Notes: generated from the sequence alone by a model not told the origin. 38,511 nucleotides of DNA from Candidatus Methylomirabilis sp. (GCA_002634395.1 NSJM01000023.1:1-38511), one strand, 5' to 3'. Numbered from the stretch's first letter, positions 25,406-32,682 are shown. Numbers and translations are program-made.

Positions 25406-25485
25406 GGTCGTCCTTCCTTCGCGCCCTGCGCGAGCAGCACCTGTACGACCTCAAGACGGCCTCTCTGAGAAAGAGAGGTTAGCAC
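25402..25485 (-). pseudogene. Remnant ankyrin unit, translationally coupled to the intact ankyrin gene
   Basis: In frame from GTG 25483-25485, 27 codons read VLTSLSQRGRLEVVQVLLAQ, then GAKEGRP, then TGA. This is the second half of an ankyrin repeat with the same GAKE end as the intact neighbour. The DNA matches the repeat of the intact gene (gacctcaagacggcctctc). Its stop overlaps the start of the intact gene. It is probably the leftover of a tandem duplication or of recombination between repeats. Confidence 0.6.
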
Positions 25486-25513
25486 GGAAATACATCTTAC
25501 CGTGTGGTTGTGT

Positions 25514-25600
25514 TGGTGCCGGGGGAGGGGGTCGAACCCTCATGGGCCGAAGCCCGCGGGATTTTGAGTCCCGTGCGTCTGCCAGTTTCACCACCCCGGC
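25514..25600 (-). tRNA. tRNA-Leu (anticodon CAA)
   Basis: Class II tRNA with a long variable arm. Acceptor GCCGGGG (5' end at 25600) pairs with CCCCGGC, then discriminator A and an encoded CCA (25514-25516). The anticodon stem GGGA/TCCC encloses loop CTCAAAA, so the anticodon is CAA (25564-25566), reading UUG. The variable-arm hairpin is GGGC-TTCG-GCCC, and the T-loop GGTTCGACCC is clear. A possible promoter, TCGACA-17-TAGAAG, lies just upstream on the minus strand. Confidence 0.97.
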
Positions 25601-25682
25601 GTCATGTACTTCTACCATATCTCGGCAAGGGTGTCGAGAGGCTTGCCGGGAGACTGCGAATCGGGAATTCTGAGTGAAGGCC

Positions 25683-26234
25683 CTAGCGTCCCATCACCTC
25701 GGGCTTCAGGATACCGATGCAGGGAAGGTTGCGATAGCGCTGGTCGTAATCGAGGCCATAGCCGACGACAAACTTCTCGGGAATTTCAAATCCCCGATAG
25801 GCAAGGGGGAGGTCAATAATACGGCGCACCTTCCGGTCCAAAAACGTACAGACCTGCAGGCTGGACGGCTGGCGCACTCGGAAGATCTTGAGCAGGTAGC
25901 TCAGCGTGAGACCGGTATCCACGATGTCTTCTATGACGAGAAGGTCTCGGCCACCAATACTTTCATCAAGGTCTTTTCTGATACCGACAACGCCGGAGGC
26001 TTTGGTTGTGGGACCATAGCTCGAAATAGAAATAAAGTCGATTGCAAGCGGAATGGATATGGCTCTTGCCAGATCAGCGAGGAAGAACAAGGCCCCCCTT
26101 AGCACACCGGCGAGGACAAGCTCTTTGCCACAATAATCTCGTGAAATTTCAGCTCCCAATTCCCTCACGCGATGAGCGATCGCCTCTTCTGTAATCAATA
26201 CTTCAGCAAGGTCCTGAATCATGTCATGGTGCAT
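25683..26234 (-). CDS. hpt: Hypoxanthine phosphoribosyltransferase
   Basis: Purine salvage enzyme joining hypoxanthine or guanine to PRPP (183 aa). The PRPP-binding motif LLVIEDIVDTGLTLSYLL, the flexible-loop segment ISISSYG, and the end GYGLDYDQRYRNLPCIGIL are typical of the HprT family. ATG 26232-26234 has a GAGGG site 6 bases upstream, inside the end of the preceding small ORF. It is last in a probable gltA-kinase-ORF-hpt transcript. Confidence 0.95.
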   Translation of the reverse strand: MHHDMIQDLAEVLITEEAIAHRVRELGAEISRDYCGKELVLAGVLRGALFFLADLARAISIPLAIDFISISSYGPTTKASGVVGIRKDLDESIGGRDLLVIEDIVDTGLTLSYLLKIFRVRQPSSLQVCTFLDRKVRRIIDLPLAYRGFEIPEKFVVGYGLDYDQRYRNLPCIGILKPEVMGR

Positions 26235-26235
26235 T

Positions 26236-26469
26236 TCAAGCCCTCACAAAATTGCGGGAAGGCCGTTTCCCTCTTGACAAAACCTCGAGGCAGCCATATA
26301 TATTTAGTAGCTCCAAGAGGTCTGGAGGCCTGAAAGTACCGGGGTAGTTCAGAAGTTCCCGGGCCCTTGAGCAACGCATCAGGCTAAGCAAGCTGGTGGT
26401 AAGATCAAGGGAAGCCAGGAAAAGCTGAAGAGTGATTTTCCTGGGAAAGTAAAGAGGCCAAAGGGTCAC
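26236..26469 (-). CDS. Small ORF between the kinase-like gene and hpt, unknown
   Basis: 77 codons from GTG 26467-26469, whose first bases overlap the stop of the upstream gene (GTGA). It ends 1 base before the hpt start. An AGAGG site is 9 bases upstream. The product is Leu/Arg-rich (MTLWPLYFPRKITLQLFLAS at the start) with no motif I know. The tight junctions suggest that it is translated or that it serves mainly to couple translation to hpt, but its composition could also be that of decayed sequence. Confidence 0.4.
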   Translation of the reverse strand: MTLWPLYFPRKITLQLFLASLDLTTSLLSLMRCSRARELLNYPGTFRPPDLLELLNIYGCLEVLSRGKRPSRNFVRA

Positions 26470-27404
26470 TTGGAGCTACCTCTTTTTGCAAGCCCATACT
26501 TGGCGAGTAAGCTTCGATAATCCCTCCCGTAAAATACCTTGAGTGCAACCTCCGGGTACAACTCTCGAAATCGCCTGATCTTTCGATTCTTCTCCGTCAC
26601 CAGACTCTGCTTAAGCGTGGTCAGCTCAATAAAAAGGTCGAAGTCAACTAAATAGAAGTCCGGCGAAAAGGCTTCGGCCGCATTGCCCGCCTCATCCCAG
26701 GCAAGAGGAAATGTCCTGGGCTCATATTCCCACCGTATTTGGTAGAAATCCAAAACCTTCGCAAACTCCTCCTCGCTGGGATGAGCAAAGGGGAACGGGC
26801 GGGCCGTCTCGAGCCAACGTCCGATCTCTTGCCCCTTCCCCATGAGATCTGCCATCTCTGCGGCGAGTTGAATGAGGCGCGTCACCACCTCCACGTTCAG
26901 GCGATCAGCATTGATGACCAGATCGTAGTGGGCGACGGCGTCGATGTCTTCCCCGTAGTGATATTGGATGAAGCGCCGCCTGGCCTCATCGCTTTCCTCA
27001 ATCAGACGAACCGCAGAGTGTGCTTCTATGCCCCGTTGACCCATGAGACGCCTGGCCCGCTCTTTCGCGTTGGCTACCACGCGCACATGCAATGCCCCCG
27101 GGAACCCTCGGAAGATACATTGACCCCCACGACCCAGTACCACCAGATTCTTTTCTGCGGCGAGATCTGTGATCAGCGTAGGGAGGAGATCTACATAAAC
27201 CCGATCCTGCTCGGGATCCTGCCGCGCTTCCCCGAACTCTGCCTCATCGAGTGCTTCGACGTCCGACTTCGAGAGGCCTTGCGCCTTCAGCAATTCGACG
27301 AGCAGGGTGTGGTCTACGAGCGTAAACCGAAGCTCTTTGGCCAGCCGGGCGGCAATCTCATCGCCCCCGCTTCCAATCTGTCTGGAGATGGTGATGATGG
27401 CCAT
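26466..27404 (-). CDS. Cytidylate-kinase-like protein fused to a PD-(D/E)xK-like domain
   Basis: 312 aa in two parts. Residues 1-195 form a P-loop kinase of the cytidylate-kinase-like family: MAIITISRQIGSGGDEIA holds the nucleotide-binding loop, then VVLGRGGQCIFRG and the Arg-rich lid RRRFIQYHYGEDI. Residues about 210-305 form a second domain with FSPDFYLVDFDLFIELTTLK (P248, D249, E260, K265) and RELYPEVALKVFYGRD, which resembles a small restriction-endonuclease-like fold. I recall this second domain joined to Hpt in some other bacteria, which fits hpt lying downstream. The substrate is unknown. The start is ATG 27402-27404, 15 bases after gltA. Confidence 0.72.
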   Translation of the reverse strand: MAIITISRQIGSGGDEIAARLAKELRFTLVDHTLLVELLKAQGLSKSDVEALDEAEFGEARQDPEQDRVYVDLLPTLITDLAAEKNLVVLGRGGQCIFRGFPGALHVRVVANAKERARRLMGQRGIEAHSAVRLIEESDEARRRFIQYHYGEDIDAVAHYDLVINADRLNVEVVTRLIQLAAEMADLMGKGQEIGRWLETARPFPFAHPSEEEFAKVLDFYQIRWEYEPRTFPLAWDEAGNAAEAFSPDFYLVDFDLFIELTTLKQSLVTEKNRKIRRFRELYPEVALKVFYGRDYRSLLAKYGLAKRGSSK

Positions 27405-27419
27405 ATCATGAACACTTCA

Positions 27420-28727
27420 TCAATCCCTTCCTGGCGTCTGACTTGGTCGATTAGCCATTGGGTAATAGTCGCGCCGCGACTGACCGAGATAGATCTGCCT
27501 GGGACGCGCGATCTTTTGTTCGTGGTCGAGGAGCATCTCCTCCCACTGGGCAACCCAACCGGCTGTTCTGGGGATGGCAAAGAGCACCGGGAACATATCC
27601 ATCGGAAACTTCATCGCCTCGTAAATCAAGCCGGTATAAAAATCGATGTTCGGGTAGAGCTTTCGCGCGATGAAGTACTCATCCTCAAGCGCAATTCGCT
27701 CCAGCTCGAGAGCGACCTCCAGCAAAGGATTTTTTCCTGTCACCTCAAAGACCTCTTCGGCTAATCGTTTGATGACCTTTGCCCTGGGATCGTAGTTCTT
27801 GTAGACTCGATGGCCGAATCCCATCAACCGCAGCTCGCCGGCCTTAACCTTCTTAATGTGCGCAGCCACCTTGTCCTTCGATCCGATCTCTTTCAACATC
27901 CGGAGCACAGCCTCATTGGCCCCTCCGTGCAGGGGGCCGTAGAGGGCGGCGATGGCTGCAGCCACAGCCGAGTATGGATCGACGTATGAGCTACCCACAG
28001 ACCGCATAGCTAAAGCACTGCAGTTCTGTTCGTGATCGGCGTGCAGGACAAACAGGATATCTAAAGCCCTTTCCAGTACAGGATGCGGGTAGTATGTGGG
28101 CTCCGTAATCCGGAACAGCATGTTGAGGAAGTTGCCGGTGAAACTCAGGTTGTTGTCCGGGTAGGCATACGGCAGGCCACGGCTATGCCGATAGGCATAC
28201 GCCGCCAGTGTCGGCATCTTGGCGATCAGACGGATGATCTGCCTGTGGCGGGACGTTGGATCCATGATATCCTTGGCATCCGGATAAAATGTCGAGAGGG
28301 CGCCGACCGTCCCCAGGAGAATCCCCATCGGGTGAGCGTCGTAGTGAAAGCCGTCCATCAACTTCTTGATGTTTTCATGGACCATGGTATGGCGTGTGAT
28401 CTGGTTGACAAATCCATCCATCTGGTCACCGGTGGGAAGCTCTCCATAAATAAGAAGGTACGCGGTCTCCAGGTAAGTGCTTTTCTCGGCCAACTGTTCG
28501 ATGAGATAGCCCCTATGCATCAAAATCCCTTGCTCACCGTCGATAAACGTAATCCGGCTCTTGCACCACGCGGTGTTGCTGAACGACGGGTCGTAGCTCA
28601 TCAATCCGAAATCGCTGTCAGAGGTCTTGATCTGTCGGAGATCCATGGCCTTGATCGTCCCGTTTTCGACAGGAACATCGTACGTCTTCCCGGTTCGGTT
28701 ATCGATGATGGTCAGGGTATCGGCCAT
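27420..28727 (-). CDS. gltA: Citrate synthase (type II)
   Basis: Condenses acetyl-CoA and oxaloacetate at the entry of the TCA cycle (435 aa). The catalytic residues are H267 (PLHGGANEAV), H306 (GFGHRVYK) and D362 (NIDFYTG). The N-terminal beta domain (LTIIDNRTGKTYDVPV) marks the NADH-sensitive hexameric type II enzymes. ATG 28725-28727 is preceded by GAGGAGGAGC. The leader of about 90 bases begins at an extended -10 box lying inside an inverted repeat. Confidence 0.97.
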   Translation of the reverse strand: MADTLTIIDNRTGKTYDVPVENGTIKAMDLRQIKTSDSDFGLMSYDPSFSNTAWCKSRITFIDGEQGILMHRGYLIEQLAEKSTYLETAYLLIYGELPTGDQMDGFVNQITRHTMVHENIKKLMDGFHYDAHPMGILLGTVGALSTFYPDAKDIMDPTSRHRQIIRLIAKMPTLAAYAYRHSRGLPYAYPDNNLSFTGNFLNMLFRITEPTYYPHPVLERALDILFVLHADHEQNCSALAMRSVGSSYVDPYSAVAAAIAALYGPLHGGANEAVLRMLKEIGSKDKVAAHIKKVKAGELRLMGFGHRVYKNYDPRAKVIKRLAEEVFEVTGKNPLLEVALELERIALEDEYFIARKLYPNIDFYTGLIYEAMKFPMDMFPVLFAIPRTAGWVAQWEEMLLDHEQKIARPRQIYLGQSRRDYYPMANRPSQTPGRD

Positions 28728-29021
28728 GAAGCTCCTCCTCGTATCGAGTGTCCTCTCTCACGATCCTCTTTTTGGCTGTAAAGTTTGACTGACGTCTCGT
28801 AAGTCGGACAATTTATGACACCTGATATTAGCATAAATCAGGCAAGGAGAGCATAGCGCCTCTGAAATTTAGTCCGGCTTTTCTATTCCAGGTAACGGTC
28901 GGCGGCCTCTCGGAGGGAGAGGGCCATTGGCGAGCCAATACCGATTAAGGATGGTATAGCATTCTGCTTCCGTCACTTCAAGAAGAGTTGTTGATGTTAG
29001 AGGGCTGTAATGGTGGGCGGC
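28728..29021. other. Intergenic region between panE-type gene and gltA
   Basis: It holds the gltA leader and control region (below 28845). Between about 28870 and 29010 there is a minus-strand frame with no ATG (from GTG it reads VTEAECYTILNRYWLANG), ending in TAA near 28870. It has no ribosome site and I do not call it as a gene. Confidence 0.4.
28821..28842. promoter_or_regulatory. Inverted repeat over the gltA extended -10 promoter
   Basis: CCTGAT (28821-28826) and ATCAGG (28837-28842) flank 10 bases. On the minus strand an extended -10 TGC-TAATAT (28825-28833) lies inside it, with only a poor -35. The overlap suggests a regulator-dependent promoter. Confidence 0.45.
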
Positions 29022-29930
29022 TCAACTCGCGATCCGAAGCCCAGACAGGAGGGCATAGAGGGCGAAGTTGTAGGGTGCCTTGAGGCCGCATTCGACTGCC
29101 TTCTTGATAATGACGCCGTTAAGGGCTTCGCACTCCAAGGGCTTACCCGCCTCCAGGTCTTGAAGCATCGAGGTCTTCACGTCGTAGCTTTGGGAAAATC
29201 GGATGTTCCTTTCCCAAACCAGCTCAAAGGCCAGAGGGACCCCTGAGGCATGCGCGACAGTGACGACCTCCTCCGTCACCCGCCTCGCCAGCTCGAAGGT
29301 GTGGGGGTTCTCGATGATCGTCTTGACGGGACCACCGACCAGTGTATTGATCGCGTTGAAGGGGGCATTCCATGCGAGCTTCGTCCACAGAATCTTTTTC
29401 ATATCAGGAGAGCCTTCAGCAGGCAGATCGTATCGATCGAAGAATGCTTTGAGCCTGATAACCCGTTCGCTGGCGTCGCCAGCCACTTCACCGAACATAA
29501 TCTTCCCGCCCTCCTGGTGAAGGACTGCCCCAGGCTCCAGCACACTCGCCCCGATGTAGGCAACCCCCGCGAGCACTTTCTCTTTTCCAACGAGGGACGC
29601 GATCTTTTCCTCGTTGTCAATGCCGTTCTGCAGCGACAAGATGACGGTGTGCTGCCCGACCATTGGGAGCGCCTGGCGAATGGCCGACTCGGTATCGTAC
29701 GATTTTACACAGAAGAGGAGCAAATCTACGGTACCAATCTCTGTGGGATCATCAGTGGCGCGGACGCGGACAGAAAAGTCTCCCTTCGCACTCCTGACCG
29801 TAAGACCCCTCGTCCTGAGCGCTTCCAGGCACTTCCCTCTGGCAATAAAGGTCACATCGGCGCCACCCTTGGCCAGCAGGCCGCCGAAGTAGCCCCCCAC
29901 TGCCCCCACCCCCACCACCGCTACCTTCAT
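29022..29930 (-). CDS. panE: 2-dehydropantoate 2-reductase family (PanE/ApbA)
   Basis: NADPH-dependent ketopantoate reductase family (302 aa). The Rossmann start VAVVGVGAVGGYFGGLLAKGG has the GxGxxG motif. NGIDNEEKIAS, a Lys-containing segment ILWTKLAWNAPFNAINTL and a C-terminal helical dimer domain follow. ATG 29928-29930 has a GGAG site 8 bases upstream; ATG 29946-29948 is possible. It makes pantoate for coenzyme A if it is the true PanE, but the family also acts on other 2-keto acids and no pan genes adjoin it. Confidence 0.85.
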   Translation of the reverse strand: MKVAVVGVGAVGGYFGGLLAKGGADVTFIARGKCLEALRTRGLTVRSAKGDFSVRVRATDDPTEIGTVDLLLFCVKSYDTESAIRQALPMVGQHTVILSLQNGIDNEEKIASLVGKEKVLAGVAYIGASVLEPGAVLHQEGGKIMFGEVAGDASERVIRLKAFFDRYDLPAEGSPDMKKILWTKLAWNAPFNAINTLVGGPVKTIIENPHTFELARRVTEEVVTVAHASGVPLAFELVWERNIRFSQSYDVKTSMLQDLEAGKPLECEALNGVIIKKAVECGLKAPYNFALYALLSGLRIAS

Positions 29931-29949
29931 GGCTTTATCTCCGGTCATG

Positions 29950-29977
29950 CTGTTCCAGGTCCCAAGTTCCAGGTTTC
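29950..29977. repeat. Short heptad repeat, GTTCC flavour
   Basis: Units ctGTTCC, agGTCCC, aaGTTCC, agGTTTC in 7-bp phase upstream of the panE-type gene. No clear opposite arm is seen. It is the only array of this family outside the nuo/atp region in the window. Confidence 0.5.
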
Positions 29978-30035
29978 ATTCCGGGCGGAATTTCTTACCG
30001 ACGCGGCGGGTCGAGCGGATCTGCACGTGTGGCGC

Positions 30036-30479
30036 CTATGTCGGCCGCAGGTGCGAATGGTTCTGCCGCAGCCATTTCTCAACGCATTTTCGTAATGCTC
30101 GCGCTAACGCCAGCATCTCTCGCGCTTCGGTTTCCGAGACCAATCCGGCCCGTTCGTAATCGCCGATGTTGCGTTTCTTGCGGAAGGCGTCGAGTTGAGC
30201 GATCAGATTGGCGTCCGCGCCGATGGAGTGCGCCAGGCTCTGGATCACCCGATAGTGATATGCGTCTCTCGAGGCCCGGTAGCCACAGGCGGCCAACGCC
30301 GTCGTAGCGCACTGTAATGCCGCATTGTACGCAATTGCCAGTCGCCAATCCTCGCTCAAATCCTTTACCGCGCCATCGCGCAAATCCCGGTCGGCCACGC
30401 CGAGCAGATCGGCGATTTCCTGCGGACTGGTCCGGTGTTCGACGAGCCAACCGTTACGCGCCCAATCGGTCAAGCTCAC
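30036..30479 (-). CDS. HEPN-domain protein (toxin-like partner of the MNT gene)
   Basis: 147 aa, all helical in appearance. The segments DWRLAIAYNAALQ and DAFRKKRNIGDYERAG are typical of a HEPN family found beside minimal nucleotidyltransferases. The usual RX4-6H catalytic motif is not seen: R100/R103 are followed by D107-Y108 with no His. I choose GTG 30477-30479 because GGAGG lies 5 bases upstream. GTG 30483-30485 is the alternative. It overlaps the MNT gene by about 26 bases. In characterised MNT/HEPN pairs the HEPN protein is an RNase that MNT silences by adding AMP; whether this one cleaves RNA is open. Confidence 0.75.
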   Translation of the reverse strand: MSLTDWARNGWLVEHRTSPQEIADLLGVADRDLRDGAVKDLSEDWRLAIAYNAALQCATTALAACGYRASRDAYHYRVIQSLAHSIGADANLIAQLDAFRKKRNIGDYERAGLVSETEAREMLALARALRKCVEKWLRQNHSHLRPT

Positions 30480-31065
30480 GATCACCTCCGATCAGAAACA
30501 GCTTCGGCGCCGACACCGTGGCGGTCAGGAAATGATGGCCGGCATCCAACTTCTCACGGAACTCCCGCACCGTATACACTGTCGGGTTCACCTCGCGTCC
30601 GAGCTGTTCCTGTGCGTCGTGCAGGGCGGCGACGACTTCGCTGAAAGTTACGGCACCCACCACCACCACATCCACGTCGCTTCCGGCCTTCTCTGTGCCG
30701 CGCACCACCGATCCGTGGACAAACGCCACCGTGATCCGATCGGCGAGTCCGGTCAACGCCTCGCGCAAGACTTCCACCACCCCTGCCGTCTTGATCGCCA
30801 GACCCTTCAACTCGGCAAAGATCGGTGACGCCGTATTGGCTTGGTAATGTACCTGGTTCCCGCGTCGCGTCCGTACAAGCAGCCCCGCTTCGAGCCAGCG
30901 CCCCAGCTCACGCTGCGCCGCGCCCTGGCCGATTCCGGCCGTGCGTACGATCTGCCGGAGATAAAACGACTGCTCCGGCCGCACGAAAAATAACCCCAAC
31001 AGCGCCCGTTGCGTCTTGCCGAATAACGCTGTGCCGATTGTATGGATTGCGCTGGCCGTACTCAT
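30454..31065 (-). CDS. Winged-helix plus minimal nucleotidyltransferase (MNT antitoxin-like)
   Basis: 203 aa from ATG 31063-31065. Residues about 11-77 form a winged HTH (ALFGKTQRALLGLFFVRPEQ and SFYLRQIVRTAGIGQGAAQR). Residues about 105-200 form a nucleotidyltransferase: GSVVRGTEKAGSDVDVVVVG has the GS-x9-DxD pattern (G118, S119, D130, D132). The longer frame to 31251 is the wrong reading of a gene remnant. The promoter places the start of transcription at or a few bases from the ATG, and no ribosome site is visible, so the mRNA may be leaderless. The HTH and the operator next to the start suggest autoregulation. It pairs with the HEPN gene downstream. Confidence 0.82.
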   Translation of the reverse strand: MSTASAIHTIGTALFGKTQRALLGLFFVRPEQSFYLRQIVRTAGIGQGAAQRELGRWLEAGLLVRTRRGNQVHYQANTASPIFAELKGLAIKTAGVVEVLREALTGLADRITVAFVHGSVVRGTEKAGSDVDVVVVGAVTFSEVVAALHDAQEQLGREVNPTVYTVREFREKLDAGHHFLTATVSAPKLFLIGGDRELDRLGA

Positions 31066-31068
31066 TAT

Positions 31069-31084
31069 GGGTACGAGTGTACCC
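31069..31084. promoter_or_regulatory. Palindromic operator GGGTAC-GAGT-GTACCC
   Basis: The 6-bp arms are perfectly inverted and are 4 bases from the MNT start codon. A third, weaker half-site (GGATAC, 31090-31095) lies upstream. The -10 box (31076-31081) sits inside the palindrome, so binding would block transcription. The obvious candidate to bind is the HTH of the MNT protein. Confidence 0.6.
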
Positions 31085-31104
31085 AAATTGGATACAGCTT
31101 TCAA
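31076..31104 (-). promoter_or_regulatory. Sigma70-like promoter for the MNT/HEPN pair
   Basis: Minus strand -35 TTGAAA (31099-31104), 17-base spacer, -10 TACACT (31076-31081). The predicted start is within a few bases of the ATG at 31065. Confidence 0.5.
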
Positions 31105-31247
31105 GTCTTTTGTGTGCCCGCGCTGATCTCCTCTCCCCACACCTCCGCCAACTTCGACTGAATCTTCTTCTCGAAAATCTCCATCAGCTTCCGGTTTGCC
31201 TCCACCAACGCGCGCTCTATGCGGTCGGTTCCAGCGCAGGCCAGCCC
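31101..31247 (-). pseudogene. C-terminal remnant of a restriction-modification-type gene, copy 1
   Basis: The frame reads GLACAGTDRIERALVEANRK, then LMEIFEKKIQSKLAEVWGEE, then a short tail to TGA at 31101-31103. The charged helical tail ending in AEVWGEE is what I recall at the end of type I restriction-modification subunits, but only this tail remains. A second copy is at 32338-32433 in the same orientation, about 80% identical by eye. It directly follows the radC-like fragment in the same frame and ends inside the MNT promoter. Confidence 0.5.
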
Positions 31248-31394
31248 TCAATTCTTCGCACCAAAAATAGTATCTGTCCCTAGTTCTCTTCTCAATGCCG
31301 AGCGGAATCCCGTGCCAGTGCGGGCCGACGCGCCTTTCTCTTGCAGTTGCTCGTGCGGGCGGCTGTGCTTCGGCATATCCTTGATCGTTTTCAT
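31248..31394 (-). pseudogene. N-terminal fragment resembling RadC (UPF0758)
   Basis: 48 codons from ATG 31392-31394. MKTIKDMPKHSRPHEQLQEK resembles the RadC N-terminus (IKDLPxxxRPREKLLxKG). The similarity then breaks off after GASARTGTG and the frame ends in TGA at 31248-31250. The JAB catalytic domain is missing. This is a broken accessory gene within the island. Confidence 0.5.
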
Positions 31395-31516
31395 CGATTT
31401 TTTGGAATGCTTGTTTGGCTTCCGAATCTTTTTGTTACAAGTTACGTATTATGATACTATTATATGTAGCCTGCGTTGCCTGAAATCCGACTTCACGTCG
31501 TCGAGGGGTAACCCTC
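31395..31516. other. AT-rich spacer downstream of the DUF3800 gene
   Basis: Clearly more AT-rich than the surrounding sequence. It holds a perfect TATAAT on the minus strand (near 31463) and a TTGTTA-17-TACTAT arrangement on the plus strand (about 31431-31459), plus a small inverted repeat GAGGG-GTAA-CCCTC at 31503-31516. No gene is supported. The composition suggests acquired DNA. Confidence 0.4.
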
Positions 31517-32341
31517 TTAGGGCAAAAGCGGGCTTAATTTATTTTGGGCTGTCAACGGTCGCTCCCGCGTGTAGTAGTTCCCGCTACCCTCGTACTTGGC
31601 GGTGTCGTACAGGTCAACCGCCAGGCTGACCTTTTCCCGGATGAATTCGTAATGCCGCATTTCCCCACGTTCGAAGACCCGCTGTACGGACCAGCACAAA
31701 TAGTCGGCCACACAGAGAAGCGGCTCCGTCCGTGGTGTTTGGACGTTGAAGACCACCGAAGATTGGATTTCACCAGCACTCCATTTCTTGCGGAAGCGCT
31801 CATGCGCCTTGCTCAATGCCAATTCCAAATTCATGTTACGGGTGGATACCCCTCGGGCGGCGATATTGAGGACCAACCGTTGCCCCAGTTTGAGCTTGTT
31901 TTTGATCAGGTGCGAAAGTAGATCGGCGTAAAATTCCGAGTCCTTATGATGATGCTTCTTCGCAAAAAGAGCCGGTATCTTACGGGCCACGACCATTTCC
32001 AGAGAGCAATCAAGCGACTGGATGAACCGGAACATGCGTTCGCGCACTTCCGGTGAATCGTCCGTTGCGTGAAAGTAAAATCCACCTCCAGATACTCTCT
32101 TCGCGACGCTGGCGATTGTATTGAGGTAATCGTCTTCTGCGATCTCATCCTGCAGACGCCGGATTCCGGCGCGGATCGGCTGTAGGTCCCCATTGAATTT
32201 GACCATGCCCAGTGAGAACGCCAGCGAAACGCCAGGCTCGCCCACCGCCAAGATACGCCCCTTCTTGAAGAACGTGGGGTCACCCGCTTCATCCAAAAAC
32301 CGGTGACTCGTGGGCACTTTCGTCTGCTCCACTGCGGTCAT
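31517..32341 (-). CDS. DUF3800 domain protein
   Basis: 274 aa. The N-terminal acidic motif RFLDEAGDPTFF (D17, E18, D21) and the C-terminal LLCVADYLCWSVQRVFERG match the DUF3800 family, which has an RNase-H-like fold by prediction and is common in mobile and defence regions. The function is not known. ATG 32339-32341 overlaps, in an ATGA, the stop of a restriction-modification-type remnant, so it was probably once the downstream partner of that gene. It is bracketed by two direct copies of that remnant. Confidence 0.82.
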   Translation of the reverse strand: MTAVEQTKVPTSHRFLDEAGDPTFFKKGRILAVGEPGVSLAFSLGMVKFNGDLQPIRAGIRRLQDEIAEDDYLNTIASVAKRVSGGGFYFHATDDSPEVRERMFRFIQSLDCSLEMVVARKIPALFAKKHHHKDSEFYADLLSHLIKNKLKLGQRLVLNIAARGVSTRNMNLELALSKAHERFRKKWSAGEIQSSVVFNVQTPRTEPLLCVADYLCWSVQRVFERGEMRHYEFIREKVSLAVDLYDTAKYEGSGNYYTRERPLTAQNKLSPLLP

Positions 32342-32433
32342 TCACCCGCACCACAAATCTCCGCCAGCTTCGCCTGAATCTTCTTCTCGAAAAGCTCCAT
32401 CAGCTTCCGGTTCGATTCAACCAACGCTCGCTC
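32338..32433 (-). pseudogene. C-terminal remnant of a restriction-modification-type gene, copy 2
   Basis: The frame reads ERALVESNRKLMELFEKKIQ, then AKLAEICGAGE, then TGA (32338-32340) overlapping the DUF3800 start. Upstream of 32433 the similarity to copy 1 is lost, so it is a 5'-truncated gene. It is directly repeated relative to copy 1 (31101-31247). Confidence 0.5.
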
Positions 32434-32631
32434 GGCAGGCGAACAGTGGCAACACCCTTCCGCCATCGACCTCGACCATACGCCCTGCGGATGTAGGAGT
32501 ACATCCGTATTTCTGGGCCTGATGCGACAACCTCAACATCTGCAATTGGGCCAACAACTTTAAGCCTCAGCGGCCCCTGTAACGTAGGTGAGGTTCATCA
32601 CGTCAAGCCGCAAGCAGCCATCTAGCGACGT
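32434..32631. other. Non-coding stretch between the remnant and a long hairpin
   Basis: No supported gene. A minus-strand frame reads TSAGRMVEVDGGRVLPLFAC near 32444-32503 and stops inside the remnant. It may be more decayed coding sequence but I do not recognise it. Confidence 0.35.
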
Positions 32632-32682
32632 GAATGCACCCGGCGAGGGAAGTCACCGCTCCCTCCCTCGCCGGGTGCATTC
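32632..32682. other. Perfect 19-bp inverted repeat at the 3' end of the DUF262 gene
   Basis: The arms 32632-32650 and 32664-32682 (GAATGCACCCGGCGAGGGA and its exact reverse complement) surround a 13-base loop. The inner arm ends within the stop codon of the DUF262 gene. No T-run follows on the minus strand. It could be a strong RNA-stabilising or Rho-aided stop hairpin, or the terminal structure of a small mobile element. Confidence 0.7.

Noticed and set aside
26739-27764. Long plus-strand ORF of 341 codons
   Set aside because: Antisense to the kinase-like gene and the end of gltA, both with clear catalytic motifs on the minus strand.
30454-31251. Extended start for the MNT protein at 31251
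   Set aside because: The extra 62 codons run through the promoter, the operator and the restriction-modification remnant in another frame.
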